Below are positions 9,041 to 18,337 of a stretch of 46,632 bases of DNA, one piece after another. Positions within the stretch are counted from its first letter, which is position 1; each line of letters starts with the position of its first letter. The position numbers and the translations under genes were made by a program. This DNA comes from Clostridia bacterium (GTDB lineage: Bacteria > Bacillota > Clostridia > Christensenellales > CAG-314): NCBI GenBank assembly GCA_900769665.1, contig CAAGHL010000073.1, positions 1 through 46,632 on the forward strand. The letters are read 5' to 3'. Below the pieces are notes generated by a model. The model saw only the letters and a program-made list of their open reading frames with translations, did not search any database and had not been told where the DNA came from.

Positions 9041-10204
9041 CTAAGCGTTGTCCGCGCCCGTCATAACAATGGTCACTGTCGACTCGATGTCGGCAGGGGC
9101 AGGGGCTGTCGCTTGAGCGTTGTTACCGATAATCCAATTGCTGTAAGAAGGCTCTAAGTAATTTCTGTATTTGCAATTGATTGTGCCCGACACGCTGACA
9201 TCGCTCACTTGCGCGCCCTCCACGGCACCGCAAGCAAACATTGCAAGTTTGTATTCGCCGGACAGAGTTACTTCCGCAGTTATGCTTACGTTGCTAAACG
9301 TCACATCGTAAACATTTGCCTTTTCGCCCAACGAGCCGAACAGCGCGCAGTAGGCGAGGTTGTTTTTGTTGAATGTGTGGTTGATACTGATGTTGGAGAT
9401 TGTGTGTCCGTTACCATTGATTGTGGCATTAAACTTTTCCACCATGCTCCAATCTACGCCGTTGAAGTCGATGTCTGCGTCAACATAAATATTGACATTG
9501 CTAAGCAACGCCGAGGTGAATTCCTGTGCAGTCTTGACGATTGTCCAACGACCGGGGATAAACTTGACGTATACCGTCACGTCCTCTTCACCGAAGGTGT
9601 ACGGCCAACCAAACACTTGCGTGCACTCCGCATCCACGTAGTACTCGTACAGCGTGTAGTCGGTTTTGCTCGGTTGTTGACGAGAGGAGGGTTTGCTACG
9701 CGTTTTGCCGGGTTCTCCGTCGCTGATGGTCTTGACAACTTTGCCCGTTGCGCTGTCGACAAACTTCATTTCCACCTTTTGCACGAGGTGTGCGTACAAA
9801 GTGATGTTTTCCGTAACGCGCATTGTTTCAAAGTCCCACTCTTCGCCGAGTGCCACAATGCCGTCCTCGTCCTTGACGATGTTGCCGTCGGAGTCGAGCT
9901 TGGGCAAGTACCACTTGTTGTCGCAGTAGTAACCGCTGAACGACATTGTAGCAAAGTCGTTGCGGTCACCGGGCTTCAAACCGACAAGGGAGTTGTCGGC
10001 AACGCCCAAAAACAATTGCAAGTCACGGTCGGTCAGTTTGTTGTCCGCTTTGTACTTGTCGCCCACGTTGTAGTCAAACGTGACAAGGTGGTCGTATTCC
10101 TTAGATGTGGTTTGGCATGCGCCCAACAACATCAAGGAAAGCAACAACGCCATTGCCATGATGACAATCGGTATTATTTTGCTGTGTTTTGTTGTCTTAA
10201 ACAT
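9041..10204 (-). CDS. Surface lipoprotein with GLUG-like beta-helix region
   Basis: This 387-residue lipoprotein has lipobox LGAC and Cys30. The N-terminal half has InlB-like features: short beta-rich segments ending in ENITLYAHLVQK, a lysine- and serine-rich linker (around 165-180) and EDVTVYVKFIPGRW. The C-terminal part resembles GLUG-type right-handed repeats, with FNATINGNGHTISNISI followed by NVYDVTFSNVSI and QVSDVSVSGTI. These folds are common in adhesive surface proteins. No enzyme motif was seen. The ATG at 10202-10204 is chosen over an in-frame TTG two codons upstream because GAGGA sits 6 bases before the ATG and directly abuts the TTG. It lies between the protease and oppA, so a role near peptide capture is possible but unproven. 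Confidence 0.8.
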   Translation of the reverse strand: MFKTTKHSKIIPIVIMAMALLLSLMLLGACQTTSKEYDHLVTFDYNVGDKYKADNKLTDRDLQLFLGVADNSLVGLKPGDRNDFATMSFSGYYCDNKWYLPKLDSDGNIVKDEDGIVALGEEWDFETMRVTENITLYAHLVQKVEMKFVDSATGKVVKTISDGEPGKTRSKPSSRQQPSKTDYTLYEYYVDAECTQVFGWPYTFGEEDVTVYVKFIPGRWTIVKTAQEFTSALLSNVNIYVDADIDFNGVDWSMVEKFNATINGNGHTISNISINHTFNKNNLAYCALFGSLGEKANVYDVTFSNVSITAEVTLSGEYKLAMFACGAVEGAQVSDVSVSGTINCKYRNYLEPSYSNWIIGNNAQATAPAPADIESTVTIVMTGADNA

Positions 10205-10320
10205 TTTCAATCCTCAGGCGAAAACCGATGTGACCTCGCCGTACATTTAGGTGTCGATTGGTTTGCCCCGACTGCGCGCGAGCTTGTCGCACGTAGCCGA
10301 GGTTGTTTGTTGTGTGTCAA

Positions 10321-13300
10321 TTAGTCGTTGGTGCTCTTTTTCTTTTTGATTACAAGTACCGTTGCAACAGCCGCGGCGGCAACCACCGCTACGCTACCGA
10401 GTACGATGCCTACGATTGCGCCCACGGACAGTCCGTCGTTGTTGTCGGGCGTCGGGGTCGGATCGGGTACGTCGGGGTCGGGTTGGCTCGTACTTTCGAT
10501 GTTGAGCAACAGTTTTACCGTGTAGGTTGTTCCGTTGTACTCGCAGGAGATGTTGATGTCCGTGTCGCCATTGGCGAATGTCGTCTTGTCCGTCTTGTAA
10601 TCGGTTACAAACAGTTCCGACTTGTCGGCAAACACAAGCTTGATTGTCATGCCCGTGCCGTCGAATTGTTCGCCTGCCTTGTATCTTGTCTTGGTGGGGT
10701 TGGTTGCAATTACCAGCTTGTCAACCTTTACGGGGCTACCGAGAGCAGCCTTTTTGTTGCGCAATGCCGTTTCGTACTTGACAAGTCTGTCAAAGTAATC
10801 GGCAAGCAATGTGATTTGTTGACCGTCGCTAATACCGTTGTAGGCAACGCGTGCCTTGGTAACGGCAGCAGAGATTTCGTCAAGTTCGCCGACAGCCGTG
10901 ACGTTTTCGATTTGCGTTTCCGTCATCAAAGCCGTTGCTTGGTCGATGAGTTCCATTACGTTGTGCGTAGCGTCGGTGGGTTGGATATTTTCCGTCGTCT
11001 TGACCGTGAAGAAGGTCGTCCACAATACGGAGTCGTAACCCGTGCCGTTTTTGGGTACGATAGCCGTCAAGCCGAAGTCGGCGTACAACGACGGGTAGTA
11101 CATACGTTTTGCTGCAAAGTCCTTGAAGTTTGCGTAGAAGTTGTTGATACCGTAGGTTGCAAACAACGCGTATTCCACAGAGCTTTCGGCGTATTCCTTA
11201 CCATCAACGTATGTTGCGTACAAAACGGGCGCTTGAACGCTGTTGAAGGTGTAGTTTTTGACCGAGCTGTTGTAGAAGGCGTAACTTCCGATGGATTTTA
11301 CCGTGTAGACAAATTCGATGTCGGTAAGTTTGGAAACCTTTTCAAACGCTCTTGCCGCGATAGAAACGGTCTTGTCGAGCGTCTTGTAGCTTGTGCCTTG
11401 CTTAGCCGCAGGATATTGCAACAAGATGTAGCCGTTGTCTGCCTTGGCGTACAGCACTCCGTCGAAAGAAGCGATGTTTTTGCCGTTGGCATTGATTTCG
11501 GTAAGAGTCTTGATGTTTGCAAACGCTCCCGCACCGTAAGCGGATACTTCGCGCATACGTTCTTTTTCCACTCTACCCTTTTCGTCGTACTCGTTCCAGT
11601 GGTAATCCACGCGCACGCTGTCAAACGTTTCGGGCAAGGTGACTGTTGTAAGTTTGGTTTCGGCAAAGGCATACTCGCCTACGTACTCCAACGCGCCGAA
11701 CGTTACGTTTGTAAGCGCACTGCCGTTGAAGGCGTAGTCGCCTACTTGCTTTGCGCTGTCAAGAGCGATTGCTTTGAGTGCGGAAGAAGTAAATGCGTAG
11801 TTGCCGATGGTTTCCACCGTGCCGAAGTCGGCTTCCGTAAGGGACTTGGCATTGTAGAATGCGTAGTCACCTATGGTCTTGACGCCTTGCAAATCGATGT
11901 TTTTCAGCGATACGCAGTTGTAGAATGCGTAATTGCCGATTGTTTGCACGCTTGCAGGCAACGTGACCGAGGTAAGTCTTGTACGTCTTGCCGTGGAGTA
12001 CAGTGCGTACTCGCCGATTGCGGTCGTACCTTCGCCGAAGACGACGGAGGTGATTTCGTTACTGTTGCGGAATACGTTTGCGCCCATTTCCGTAACGGCG
12101 CCCAACTTGACGGTAAGGGTACCGTAGCTGTCGGAGAAGGCTTCCGCACCGATAGAGGACAACTTGGCAAAGTTGACGTTGGTGATGTTTGCACCGCTGA
12201 ATGCGCCGTCGCCGACCTTGGTAAGGTTATCTGCGGAAACGGTGGCAAGTTTTTCGCAAAGCGCAAACGCTTGGTTGCCGATTGTGGTTACGTTAGGCAA
12301 GCTGACGGATGTAAGGGACGCGCAACCGATGAATGCTTGGTCGCCCACGCTTGTTACGTTGTCAAGTCCTACGACTTCCGTCAGTTCGCTGCAACCTGCA
12401 AACAATCCTTCGGGAATTGCCGTAATTTCGGCAAATTTTACTTTTGTTACCGTGCTGTCGGCCAATGCATACTTGCCTATTTGCTTAATACGGGACAGGT
12501 CGAGTTCCGTTGTCAAAGTCAGTCCGGACATTGCGCCGTCGGCAATCTTGTCGGAAAGAGACGAAATTAGGAAGTCTTGCGTGTAGGTGGGTACTGCAAT
12601 CAGTTCGTAGCCGTCCAAGGAATACAACACGCCGTTTGATGCGCTGTAATTGCTGTTGAAATCGCTTGCCCTTCCTTTGATGAAGAAACCGCTTTCGGGA
12701 CCTGCTGCGAAGCTCGTTGCGCCCATAAATACCGAACGACCGAATGTCGGACGAGTCCTTTCGGACAGGTTGACAATGGTAAGCGAAGTACAATCCTTGA
12801 AGGCGTAGTCGCCGATTGTATAAGTGCCGTTAGGCAATGTGATGTTGCTGATTGCCGTGCCTGCAAAGGCTTTTGCACCGATTCCGAGGAAGTTGTTGTT
12901 TGTCAACGTTACTTCGGCAAGGTTTGTGCAATTTTCAAATGCACCGCTACCGAGAGCCTCTCCCTCGTAAGTAAACGACGTAAGTGCCGTACAACCTTCA
13001 AACATGTTTTGACCGATTGTCGTAAACTCGCTTGTCGTAACCGCGCTAAGTGCGGTACAACCTGCAAATACTTGCTTGCCTACAACCGTCAATTCGCTGA
13101 TGTCGACGCTTGAAAGTGCCGTACATCCTGCAAACGCTCTGTCGAGCGCCGTAGTAATACGCTTGGAGTTTTCGATTGTGCTAAGTGCGGTACAATCCTC
13201 AAACGCGCCGGGCCCGATTGTAATGGTGCCGTTAAATTCGTCGTGCGGATTGTTTTCACGGTCGACGAACTTGCCGAATTTGACGGTTGTAAGTTTGGGA

Positions 13301-16300
13301 AGTCCCTTAAACGCGTCTCTTCCGACAACGTTACATTGTCCGTTGATTTCCACATATTCCAAGTTGACGCAACCCTCAAAGGCTTTTTCGGGGATCTCCG
13401 TCAAGGTGGAGGGAAGAATAATTCTCTTCACCGTGGTGTTGTTTTGGAAGCAGTCCTCGTCGAGGTACATCACGTTTTTGTCACGCGGAATTTCGCACAC
13501 TTCTCCGCCGTAGAAATCGTACAAGGTGTAGTTGATTATCTTGTAGTCGTCGCCTACCACCACTTTGACGTACTTGGGCGGCAATGTCGTGCCGTTTGCG
13601 GTAATAGTGATGAATGCAGTGCCTTTTTTATGCGAAGTAATCAAACCGTTTTGGTCAACGCTTGCGATGTCGGGGTTGTCCGACTCGAACACAAACGTTG
13701 CGCCGTCCACGTACCAAGGATACAGCGTAGCCGTAAGTTTGGTCGTTTCGTTGGGGTTGAGTTCCAGTGCGGTGTCCGTGCCTTCGTTTACGTCGACGTA
13801 GTAACCGCTGGAGTTTTTCACTGCTTCCAACACAATCTTGTCGGCTACGGGTTTCAGTTGAGCTGTTCCCGTAACAGTCACGTTGATACGAGCATAGATG
13901 TTTTGATCCGTCCCCGAACTGTCCTTCAACGCCAACGTCGCGCTGCCCTCGGCAGTAGCGAACAATTCGCCTTTCTTCGCCTTGACGTACTCGTTGCCGC
14001 TTTCCACAAACCAAGCCAGCGTTTGAGACATCGTTACGTCCGGCCCCGTTGTTACCACGGGTGCGTACAACTCGTTGGGAGCCAACGTCATTGTGTAGTA
14101 ATTGTACTCGGTACCGTCGGTGTTTTTACCCACGCGGTCGGTTTTAACAAGTTTGCCGCCGTCGGTGGATACCGAAACGGAATCGGGATACTGCAATGCC
14201 GTTGTCATGTCGATACGGTAGGTAGCTTGGTTCATTGCATAGTCTTCGACAACCAGCAGGAACTGTCCTTCCGCATTTGTACCGTCGTAGTTGGTGTTGG
14301 TTGCAACCATTTCTTCGTAGAAATCGGTGATTTCAAAGGAAACGGTGCTCTTTTCCCCTCTCTGTCCGTAAACAGGTACAGGGTGCTTGGTTGCAAGCGT
14401 AAGAATGTTTTCGCCCTTTCTGTTCTTCTTGATGTAGCAAGGCATTACGTCTTGAACAAACTGATTGTCTTGTACTTCCACGTCCATGTAAACGCGATAC
14501 TTGACTTTCTTGTTTTCCGTGTAGGGATCGAAACGTATTTTGTAGCTGAGTACTTGGGGTGCTTCGTAGTCCACCGTAAAGGTGAAGTCGAATGTGTTGC
14601 GATCGGGATTTTCGCCGTCCTCGTAAGCCAACGTACCTTTAAGCGACACGTTGTATGTCGAGTTTTCTTGCAAATTCCAATCCAACGCATTGATGTCCAA
14701 CACTATTGCCGCGCCGCGGTTACTTCCGCCCGCCGCATAGGATTTGCGTACCTTTTCCTGCACTTCGGTGTAGACCACTTCTCCCGTAGCGGCGTCGGTC
14801 ACAACGATTTCCATTGTGTTTGCGCCACGCAACAAGCCTGCATAAACCATGTACAACTCGTAAATCGTGTGGTTGTTGGTTTGGTCGTATATCGAAATTG
14901 CGGATTTTTCCTTTTCGGGATAAATCTTGACGTCGGTAGCTTCCATTTCGTACAAGTAGGAACCGAGAGTCAGTATGTACTTGTCTTCAAAGTATCTGCC
15001 GAGCACCCTTGTTGCCGCCGCGCTTGCCACGAGTTTGTCCTCGGGGTCTACACTGGTGTCCTTTTCGCTGTCGGCGATTTCGTATACGCTGTAGTCAAAC
15101 AGAGGAGCGTCCGTCCAATCGCCGTAGAAAGCAAGGTAGGGCAAGCCGATTGTCACTTCACCGCCGCTGACGGGTGCCAAAGAAACGAATCCCTCGACGT
15201 ACATGCCGTTGGCAAAGCTCTTTTCGATGTAATCTCTGTCCGCCTTGGACAACGTGATTTTTACGCTGACTTCGAGGCTTTGATTTGCGCCGACTTCTAC
15301 TTGGCTGACTTCCTTGCCGCCGACAAACACTTTCGTATTTGCCGACAACATGTAAGCCTTTTCCGCAACGGTCTTGTTGTCCGACGCGAGCGTTTCCGTC
15401 ATTACGTAGATGTTGGGGGCGTACTTGACGGCGTTTGCCGAGATGTTGTGTATCGTAAACGTGAACTCGTACACACCGCTATGGGTCGGGTCGTCGTACA
15501 GCTCGATCTTGGTCTTGTCGCGTACTTTGCCGTTGCCGTCTTCCACGGTGATGTAGCTTTCCGAAGTGGTTGCGTTTTTGATACTTGCAAGTCCCGCGCC
15601 TTGTTTACGAGGCGAGTATGGGTTGCCTTCCTCGTTGAGGGCGATGGTAGCCGTGCTCATAAGCACTTGGTTGACCATTGCCGTCAGCTTTGTCCTAGCC
15701 TCCGCCGTGTCGGCTTGAAGCTCGGGGTATCTCGATTTGAGGTTTTCGCGAAGCAATGCAACTGCGCCTGCCATGTTGGGCGAAGCCATACTTGTTCCGC
15801 TGTAAATGTCGTATCCGCCCGCAACTGCACTGGTGATTTCACCGCCGTGTGCGGAGATTTCCGGTTTCAGTTGCAAGTCGGGCATCGGTCCCCAGCTGGA
15901 GAAGTCCGACATGAAGGGACCTGCCTTGAATTCCGAACTGATTTCGATGTAACCTACGCTACTCTTTGCCGCGTCGACGATGCGTTTGCCTGCGTCCATG
16001 GAGATGGATACCGTAGGTACAGGGTCGGTCACTTCGCCGAGGGACATCTTGATTGTACCGGACAGGTTGTTGTAGATGATACATGCGTCTGCGCCGTTTG
16101 TGCCTGCCAAACTAACTTTGTCGGCAAATGTCGTGTCACCGCGCTTGACTAGAGCTATCGTTCCGTCGTAGTCGCCCTTGTTTTGCAACTCGTTGCGGAT
16201 ACGGGTGTTGTAGTTGGTTGCACGTCCCATACCGCCGATAACGACGTACTTGAAGCGCATTGTTTCGCCTTGCTTTTTGTCCGTCAATGCGTACAGCTGG

Positions 16301-17718
16301 TTGACAAAGCTAAGCTCGTTGCCGTCGCCGTCGGAAGCTTCGGTGATGAAAGCAACTTGGTTTTCGTCGCCGTTGGCTTGGATGTAGGTGGATTTTTGAC
16401 CGTTGATTGATGCCACGGACAAGGAAGCGTCATATGTGGAGGGGGATCCTACCGTGCCGCTGTCGGGGTTGGTAGCAAGGTTGGTACCGTGACCGCCGCC
16501 GTAGCCGGAGCTGTAGTCGTTGCTTGCCGCAACCACAAGGCTGATGCCTGCCGCCTTGACCTTGGAGTACACTTCGTTGATAAGTCTGTCAATCTTGTTG
16601 CCGTCGCCTTCTTGCGCGAAACCTGCGCTGGAACCGAGGCTCATGTTGATGACGTCTACGCCCAATGCAACGCAGTCACTGACTGCCGAGATGATGTCGA
16701 TTGTGTCTGCGCCGCCAATTCCGTCGCTGTCGAGGTTGTCGGTGAACACTTTACAAATGACAAGTTGCGCTTGCGGTGCAACGCCGATAAACTTTTCGCC
16801 CGTTTTCTCGTTGACAACGTACTCGCTTTGTCCTGCTACGATACCTGCAACGTGCGTGCCGTGCGAGGAGTAGGAGGGGAATACGTCGGGGTCGTCGTCG
16901 GCGTAGTCGTAAGCGAAAGGAATTTTTTCGCTGTAATACACTTGGTTGACGGTAGCGTCGGCTTTGAAGTCGTCAGCCGCAGCCATCTTGGCGGCAACAG
17001 TTTCCTTTGTCCACAACTTGGTTTTGTCCGTAGGTGCGGTTTGGAAAGCTTCGTGCGTGTAGTCAAGACCCGTATCCAAGATAGCCACTACCATGCCTGC
17101 GCCCTTTTCGTCAAGGTTGGAGGAATCGTAGATACCTGTCGTGTACACGTTGGCGTCGTTTTTGACGGCAACCTTGGGTTGGCTGTACGTTTCGGAAAGG
17201 GCAATGCTCTTGACTCCCGACATGTCCTTGATTTTGTTGTAAGCGTCGGAGTTAATCTTGATTGCCACGCCGTTGTTTAGCACCGTGTAGGAGTACTTGA
17301 GCGTGTAGTCGATGCCCGACTTGTTCAACTTGGAAAGGAATTGTTTGTGTTGCTTTTCGATTTCCGCCTTGACGTCCTTGCCTTGTTTGCTTGCGGCAAA
17401 GTCGCTGAAGGTCATCGAGGAGTACTTCTTTTCGTACTCGGAGTACATGGATTTGTTGCCCAGTTCCACTACTACCCATCTGTCGCCGTCGTAGGAAGCC
17501 TTGGTGTAGGTGTCCGCCGTAACGCCCGAGTTGTAGTTTGCTTCGCGGATTGCGCTTACGTCCACGTTGTCAATCTTGGTAAGCGTGCCGCCCACAAGCT
17601 GAGGGAATGCCGTGGAGCCTGCTTGCACGCCCAACGCAGACAACACAAAGGACATACACAGGGTCAACGCAAGCACCACGTTGAGAATACCGATAAGTTT
17701 TGTTCTAGTTTTATTCAT
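10321..17718 (-). CDS. Giant cell-surface subtilisin-like (S8) protease fused to an LRR array
   Basis: This encodes 2,465 residues. The order is a signal peptide (about 1-33), an inhibitor-I9-like propeptide (about 75-180) and an S8 catalytic domain. The catalytic triad is Asp215 (VVAILDTGLDY), His286 (SSHGTHVAGIVAG) and Ser643 (SGTSMASPNMAGA), with the oxyanion Asn near 400. A PA domain is inserted at about 480-600. Fn3-like beta domains of the lactocepin/C5a-peptidase type follow (about 720-1180), then a Big_2 Ig-like domain (about 1290-1390), BspA-type LRRs (about 1400-2200) and a bacterial Ig-like segment (about 2320-2400). A Pro-rich linker leads to a C-terminal helix ending in KKKKSTND. 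There is no LPXTG motif, so the last helix anchors it. The ribosome binding site is weak (GAGTGA). Its leader holds a terminator hairpin. It likely digests proteins at the surface and feeds peptides to Opp. Confidence 0.93.
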   Translation of the reverse strand: MNKTRTKLIGILNVVLALTLCMSFVLSALGVQAGSTAFPQLVGGTLTKIDNVDVSAIREANYNSGVTADTYTKASYDGDRWVVVELGNKSMYSEYEKKYSSMTFSDFAASKQGKDVKAEIEKQHKQFLSKLNKSGIDYTLKYSYTVLNNGVAIKINSDAYNKIKDMSGVKSIALSETYSQPKVAVKNDANVYTTGIYDSSNLDEKGAGMVVAILDTGLDYTHEAFQTAPTDKTKLWTKETVAAKMAAADDFKADATVNQVYYSEKIPFAYDYADDDPDVFPSYSSHGTHVAGIVAGQSEYVVNEKTGEKFIGVAPQAQLVICKVFTDNLDSDGIGGADTIDIISAVSDCVALGVDVINMSLGSSAGFAQEGDGNKIDRLINEVYSKVKAAGISLVVAASNDYSSGYGGGHGTNLATNPDSGTVGSPSTYDASLSVASINGQKSTYIQANGDENQVAFITEASDGDGNELSFVNQLYALTDKKQGETMRFKYVVIGGMGRATNYNTRIRNELQNKGDYDGTIALVKRGDTTFADKVSLAGTNGADACIIYNNLSGTIKMSLGEVTDPVPTVSISMDAGKRIVDAAKSSVGYIEISSEFKAGPFMSDFSSWGPMPDLQLKPEISAHGGEITSAVAGGYDIYSGTSMASPNMAGAVALLRENLKSRYPELQADTAEARTKLTAMVNQVLMSTATIALNEEGNPYSPRKQGAGLASIKNATTSESYITVEDGNGKVRDKTKIELYDDPTHSGVYEFTFTIHNISANAVKYAPNIYVMTETLASDNKTVAEKAYMLSANTKVFVGGKEVSQVEVGANQSLEVSVKITLSKADRDYIEKSFANGMYVEGFVSLAPVSGGEVTIGLPYLAFYGDWTDAPLFDYSVYEIADSEKDTSVDPEDKLVASAAATRVLGRYFEDKYILTLGSYLYEMEATDVKIYPEKEKSAISIYDQTNNHTIYELYMVYAGLLRGANTMEIVVTDAATGEVVYTEVQEKVRKSYAAGGSNRGAAIVLDINALDWNLQENSTYNVSLKGTLAYEDGENPDRNTFDFTFTVDYEAPQVLSYKIRFDPYTENKKVKYRVYMDVEVQDNQFVQDVMPCYIKKNRKGENILTLATKHPVPVYGQRGEKSTVSFEITDFYEEMVATNTNYDGTNAEGQFLLVVEDYAMNQATYRIDMTTALQYPDSVSVSTDGGKLVKTDRVGKNTDGTEYNYYTMTLAPNELYAPVVTTGPDVTMSQTLAWFVESGNEYVKAKKGELFATAEGSATLALKDSSGTDQNIYARINVTVTGTAQLKPVADKIVLEAVKNSSGYYVDVNEGTDTALELNPNETTKLTATLYPWYVDGATFVFESDNPDIASVDQNGLITSHKKGTAFITITANGTTLPPKYVKVVVGDDYKIINYTLYDFYGGEVCEIPRDKNVMYLDEDCFQNNTTVKRIILPSTLTEIPEKAFEGCVNLEYVEINGQCNVVGRDAFKGLPKLTTVKFGKFVDRENNPHDEFNGTITIGPGAFEDCTALSTIENSKRITTALDRAFAGCTALSSVDISELTVVGKQVFAGCTALSAVTTSEFTTIGQNMFEGCTALTSFTYEGEALGSGAFENCTNLAEVTLTNNNFLGIGAKAFAGTAISNITLPNGTYTIGDYAFKDCTSLTIVNLSERTRPTFGRSVFMGATSFAAGPESGFFIKGRASDFNSNYSASNGVLYSLDGYELIAVPTYTQDFLISSLSDKIADGAMSGLTLTTELDLSRIKQIGKYALADSTVTKVKFAEITAIPEGLFAGCSELTEVVGLDNVTSVGDQAFIGCASLTSVSLPNVTTIGNQAFALCEKLATVSADNLTKVGDGAFSGANITNVNFAKLSSIGAEAFSDSYGTLTVKLGAVTEMGANVFRNSNEITSVVFGEGTTAIGEYALYSTARRTRLTSVTLPASVQTIGNYAFYNCVSLKNIDLQGVKTIGDYAFYNAKSLTEADFGTVETIGNYAFTSSALKAIALDSAKQVGDYAFNGSALTNVTFGALEYVGEYAFAETKLTTVTLPETFDSVRVDYHWNEYDEKGRVEKERMREVSAYGAGAFANIKTLTEINANGKNIASFDGVLYAKADNGYILLQYPAAKQGTSYKTLDKTVSIAARAFEKVSKLTDIEFVYTVKSIGSYAFYNSSVKNYTFNSVQAPVLYATYVDGKEYAESSVEYALFATYGINNFYANFKDFAAKRMYYPSLYADFGLTAIVPKNGTGYDSVLWTTFFTVKTTENIQPTDATHNVMELIDQATALMTETQIENVTAVGELDEISAAVTKARVAYNGISDGQQITLLADYFDRLVKYETALRNKKAALGSPVKVDKLVIATNPTKTRYKAGEQFDGTGMTIKLVFADKSELFVTDYKTDKTTFANGDTDINISCEYNGTTYTVKLLLNIESTSQPDPDVPDPTPTPDNNDGLSVGAIVGIVLGSVAVVAAAAVATVLVIKKKKSTND
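11121..13521 (-). repeat. BspA-type LRR array inside the S8 protease
   Basis: About 800 residues of tandem LRR_5 units of roughly 20-24 residues follow the pattern AFxxCxxLxxVxLPxxxxxIGxxAF. Many units carry GCTAL or NCTNL cores. The array sits after the Big_2 domain, and the limits are approximate. Such arrays usually mediate binding, so this one may hold the protease to a substrate or surface. Confidence 0.85.
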
Positions 17719-17750
17719 ACATCACTCACTACTATAGTAAATCAACCGCC

Positions 17751-17770
17751 AAAAAACCGCAAGGTGCGGT
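17751..17770 (-). terminator. Candidate attenuator in the protease leader
   Basis: On the minus strand a perfect 6-bp stem (17765-17770 with 17756-17761) with a 3-base loop is followed by U residues (17756-17751). It lies downstream of the promoter at 17831-17859 and about 35 bases before the protease start codon. It would therefore stop transcription before the gene unless bypassed. It is short and may be leaky. Confidence 0.6.
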
Positions 17771-17830
17771 ATCGTTTTGGGAAGGTTTTTCGTTTGCTTT
17801 TTGGTTGCCGTATTAGTAATATAATAATTT

Positions 17831-17859
17831 ATTTTACCACTTCGGGCGTATTTTATCAA
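17831..17859 (-). promoter_or_regulatory. Sigma-A-type promoter for the protease-opp unit
   Basis: On the minus strand TTGATA (17859-17854) and TAAAAT (17836-17831) are separated by exactly 17 bases. The predicted start near 17824 gives a leader of about 105 bases to the protease ATG. This is one of the best promoter matches in the window. Confidence 0.7.
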
Positions 17860-17914
17860 CTAATTTGAGTAGGCTTTTGCCTCACTACGCCTTTTGCAGA
17901 CAACTTTTTTTTAA

Positions 17915-17934
17915 TGACATTTGTCAGTATAGCA
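17915..17934 (-). promoter_or_regulatory. Extended -10-like element touching a perfect palindrome
   Basis: On the minus strand TGCTATACT (TGn plus TATACT, 17934-17926) runs directly into the perfect 12-base palindrome TGACAAATGTCA (17926-17915). A dyad at this place could be an operator for a second, upstream promoter of the protease. The matching -35 (GTCGGT) is poor, so confidence is low. Confidence 0.35.
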
Positions 17935-17997
17935 CTATTGTCGCTTTTACCGACGCTGTCATTCGTCTTTGAGGGGGCTATCGGGCAAGTCGAGAAA

Positions 17998-18249
17998 CTA
18001 CATCAGCCACAGTGCAACCAGTCCGATTGCCAAGCCGAAGCCCACCAATACCGCCAACAGCCTAGGAAGCATGGCAAGGAACATGCCGCCTATCATGGCT
18101 TTTTGTTCCTTTTTGGTGTAGGTTTCGCTCACTTTCTTTTGCGTTTCGCTACTGCCGTTGTCGTTTTTGCGAGATGGTCTGCCGACGCCGTCCATCGGAG
18201 CCACGGTCATGCCGTTGTCCCAATCTTCGCGTTCGTTTTTCCGTTTCAT
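17998..18249 (-). CDS. Small membrane protein, 83 residues, unknown
   Basis: The N-terminal 50 residues are highly charged and polar (MKRKNEREDWDNGMTV, then Ser/Asn/Lys-rich). They are followed by one or two hydrophobic segments covering about residues 55-83, ending in a very hydrophobic tail. No family was recognised. The ATG at 18247-18249 is chosen because AAGGTGA lies a few bases upstream. A longer in-frame reading would run into the hairpin cluster at 18274-18337. It is the last gene of the VWA/LRR unit and directly precedes the promoter of the protease unit. Confidence 0.65.
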   Translation of the reverse strand: MKRKNEREDWDNGMTVAPMDGVGRPSRKNDNGSSETQKKVSETYTKKEQKAMIGGMFLAMLPRLLAVLVGFGLAIGLVALWLM

Positions 18250-18273
18250 TTCGTCACCTTTTTGCCAAATATG

Positions 18274-18337
18274 CCCGTTGTCCCTCAACGGGTGCGACCG
18301 CATCCGAAACGGGTTTGTTACCCGTCGGTTGCGGTCG
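18274..18337 (-). other. Cluster of three hairpins before the small membrane protein gene
   Basis: There is a 7-bp stem (18274-18280 with 18286-18292). An 8-bp stem (18295-18302 with 18330-18337) encloses a third 5-bp stem (18309-18313 with 18321-18325). All three are perfect. They fill most of the spacer between the 1,733-residue lipoprotein stop and the small gene. No U run follows on the minus strand, so RNA processing or stabilisation is more likely than termination. Confidence 0.55.

Noticed and set aside
10205..10320. Possible terminator between the protease and the 387-residue lipoprotein gene
   Set aside because: A weak imperfect pairing near TCGGTTTTCG exists, but the stem is only about five base pairs with mismatches, so no terminator is claimed.
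17861..17890. Hairpin with AGGC/GCCT core between the two units, considered as terminator of the VWA/LRR unit
   Set aside because: The stem is short and bulged, and no U run follows on the minus strand. The end of that unit remains undefined.
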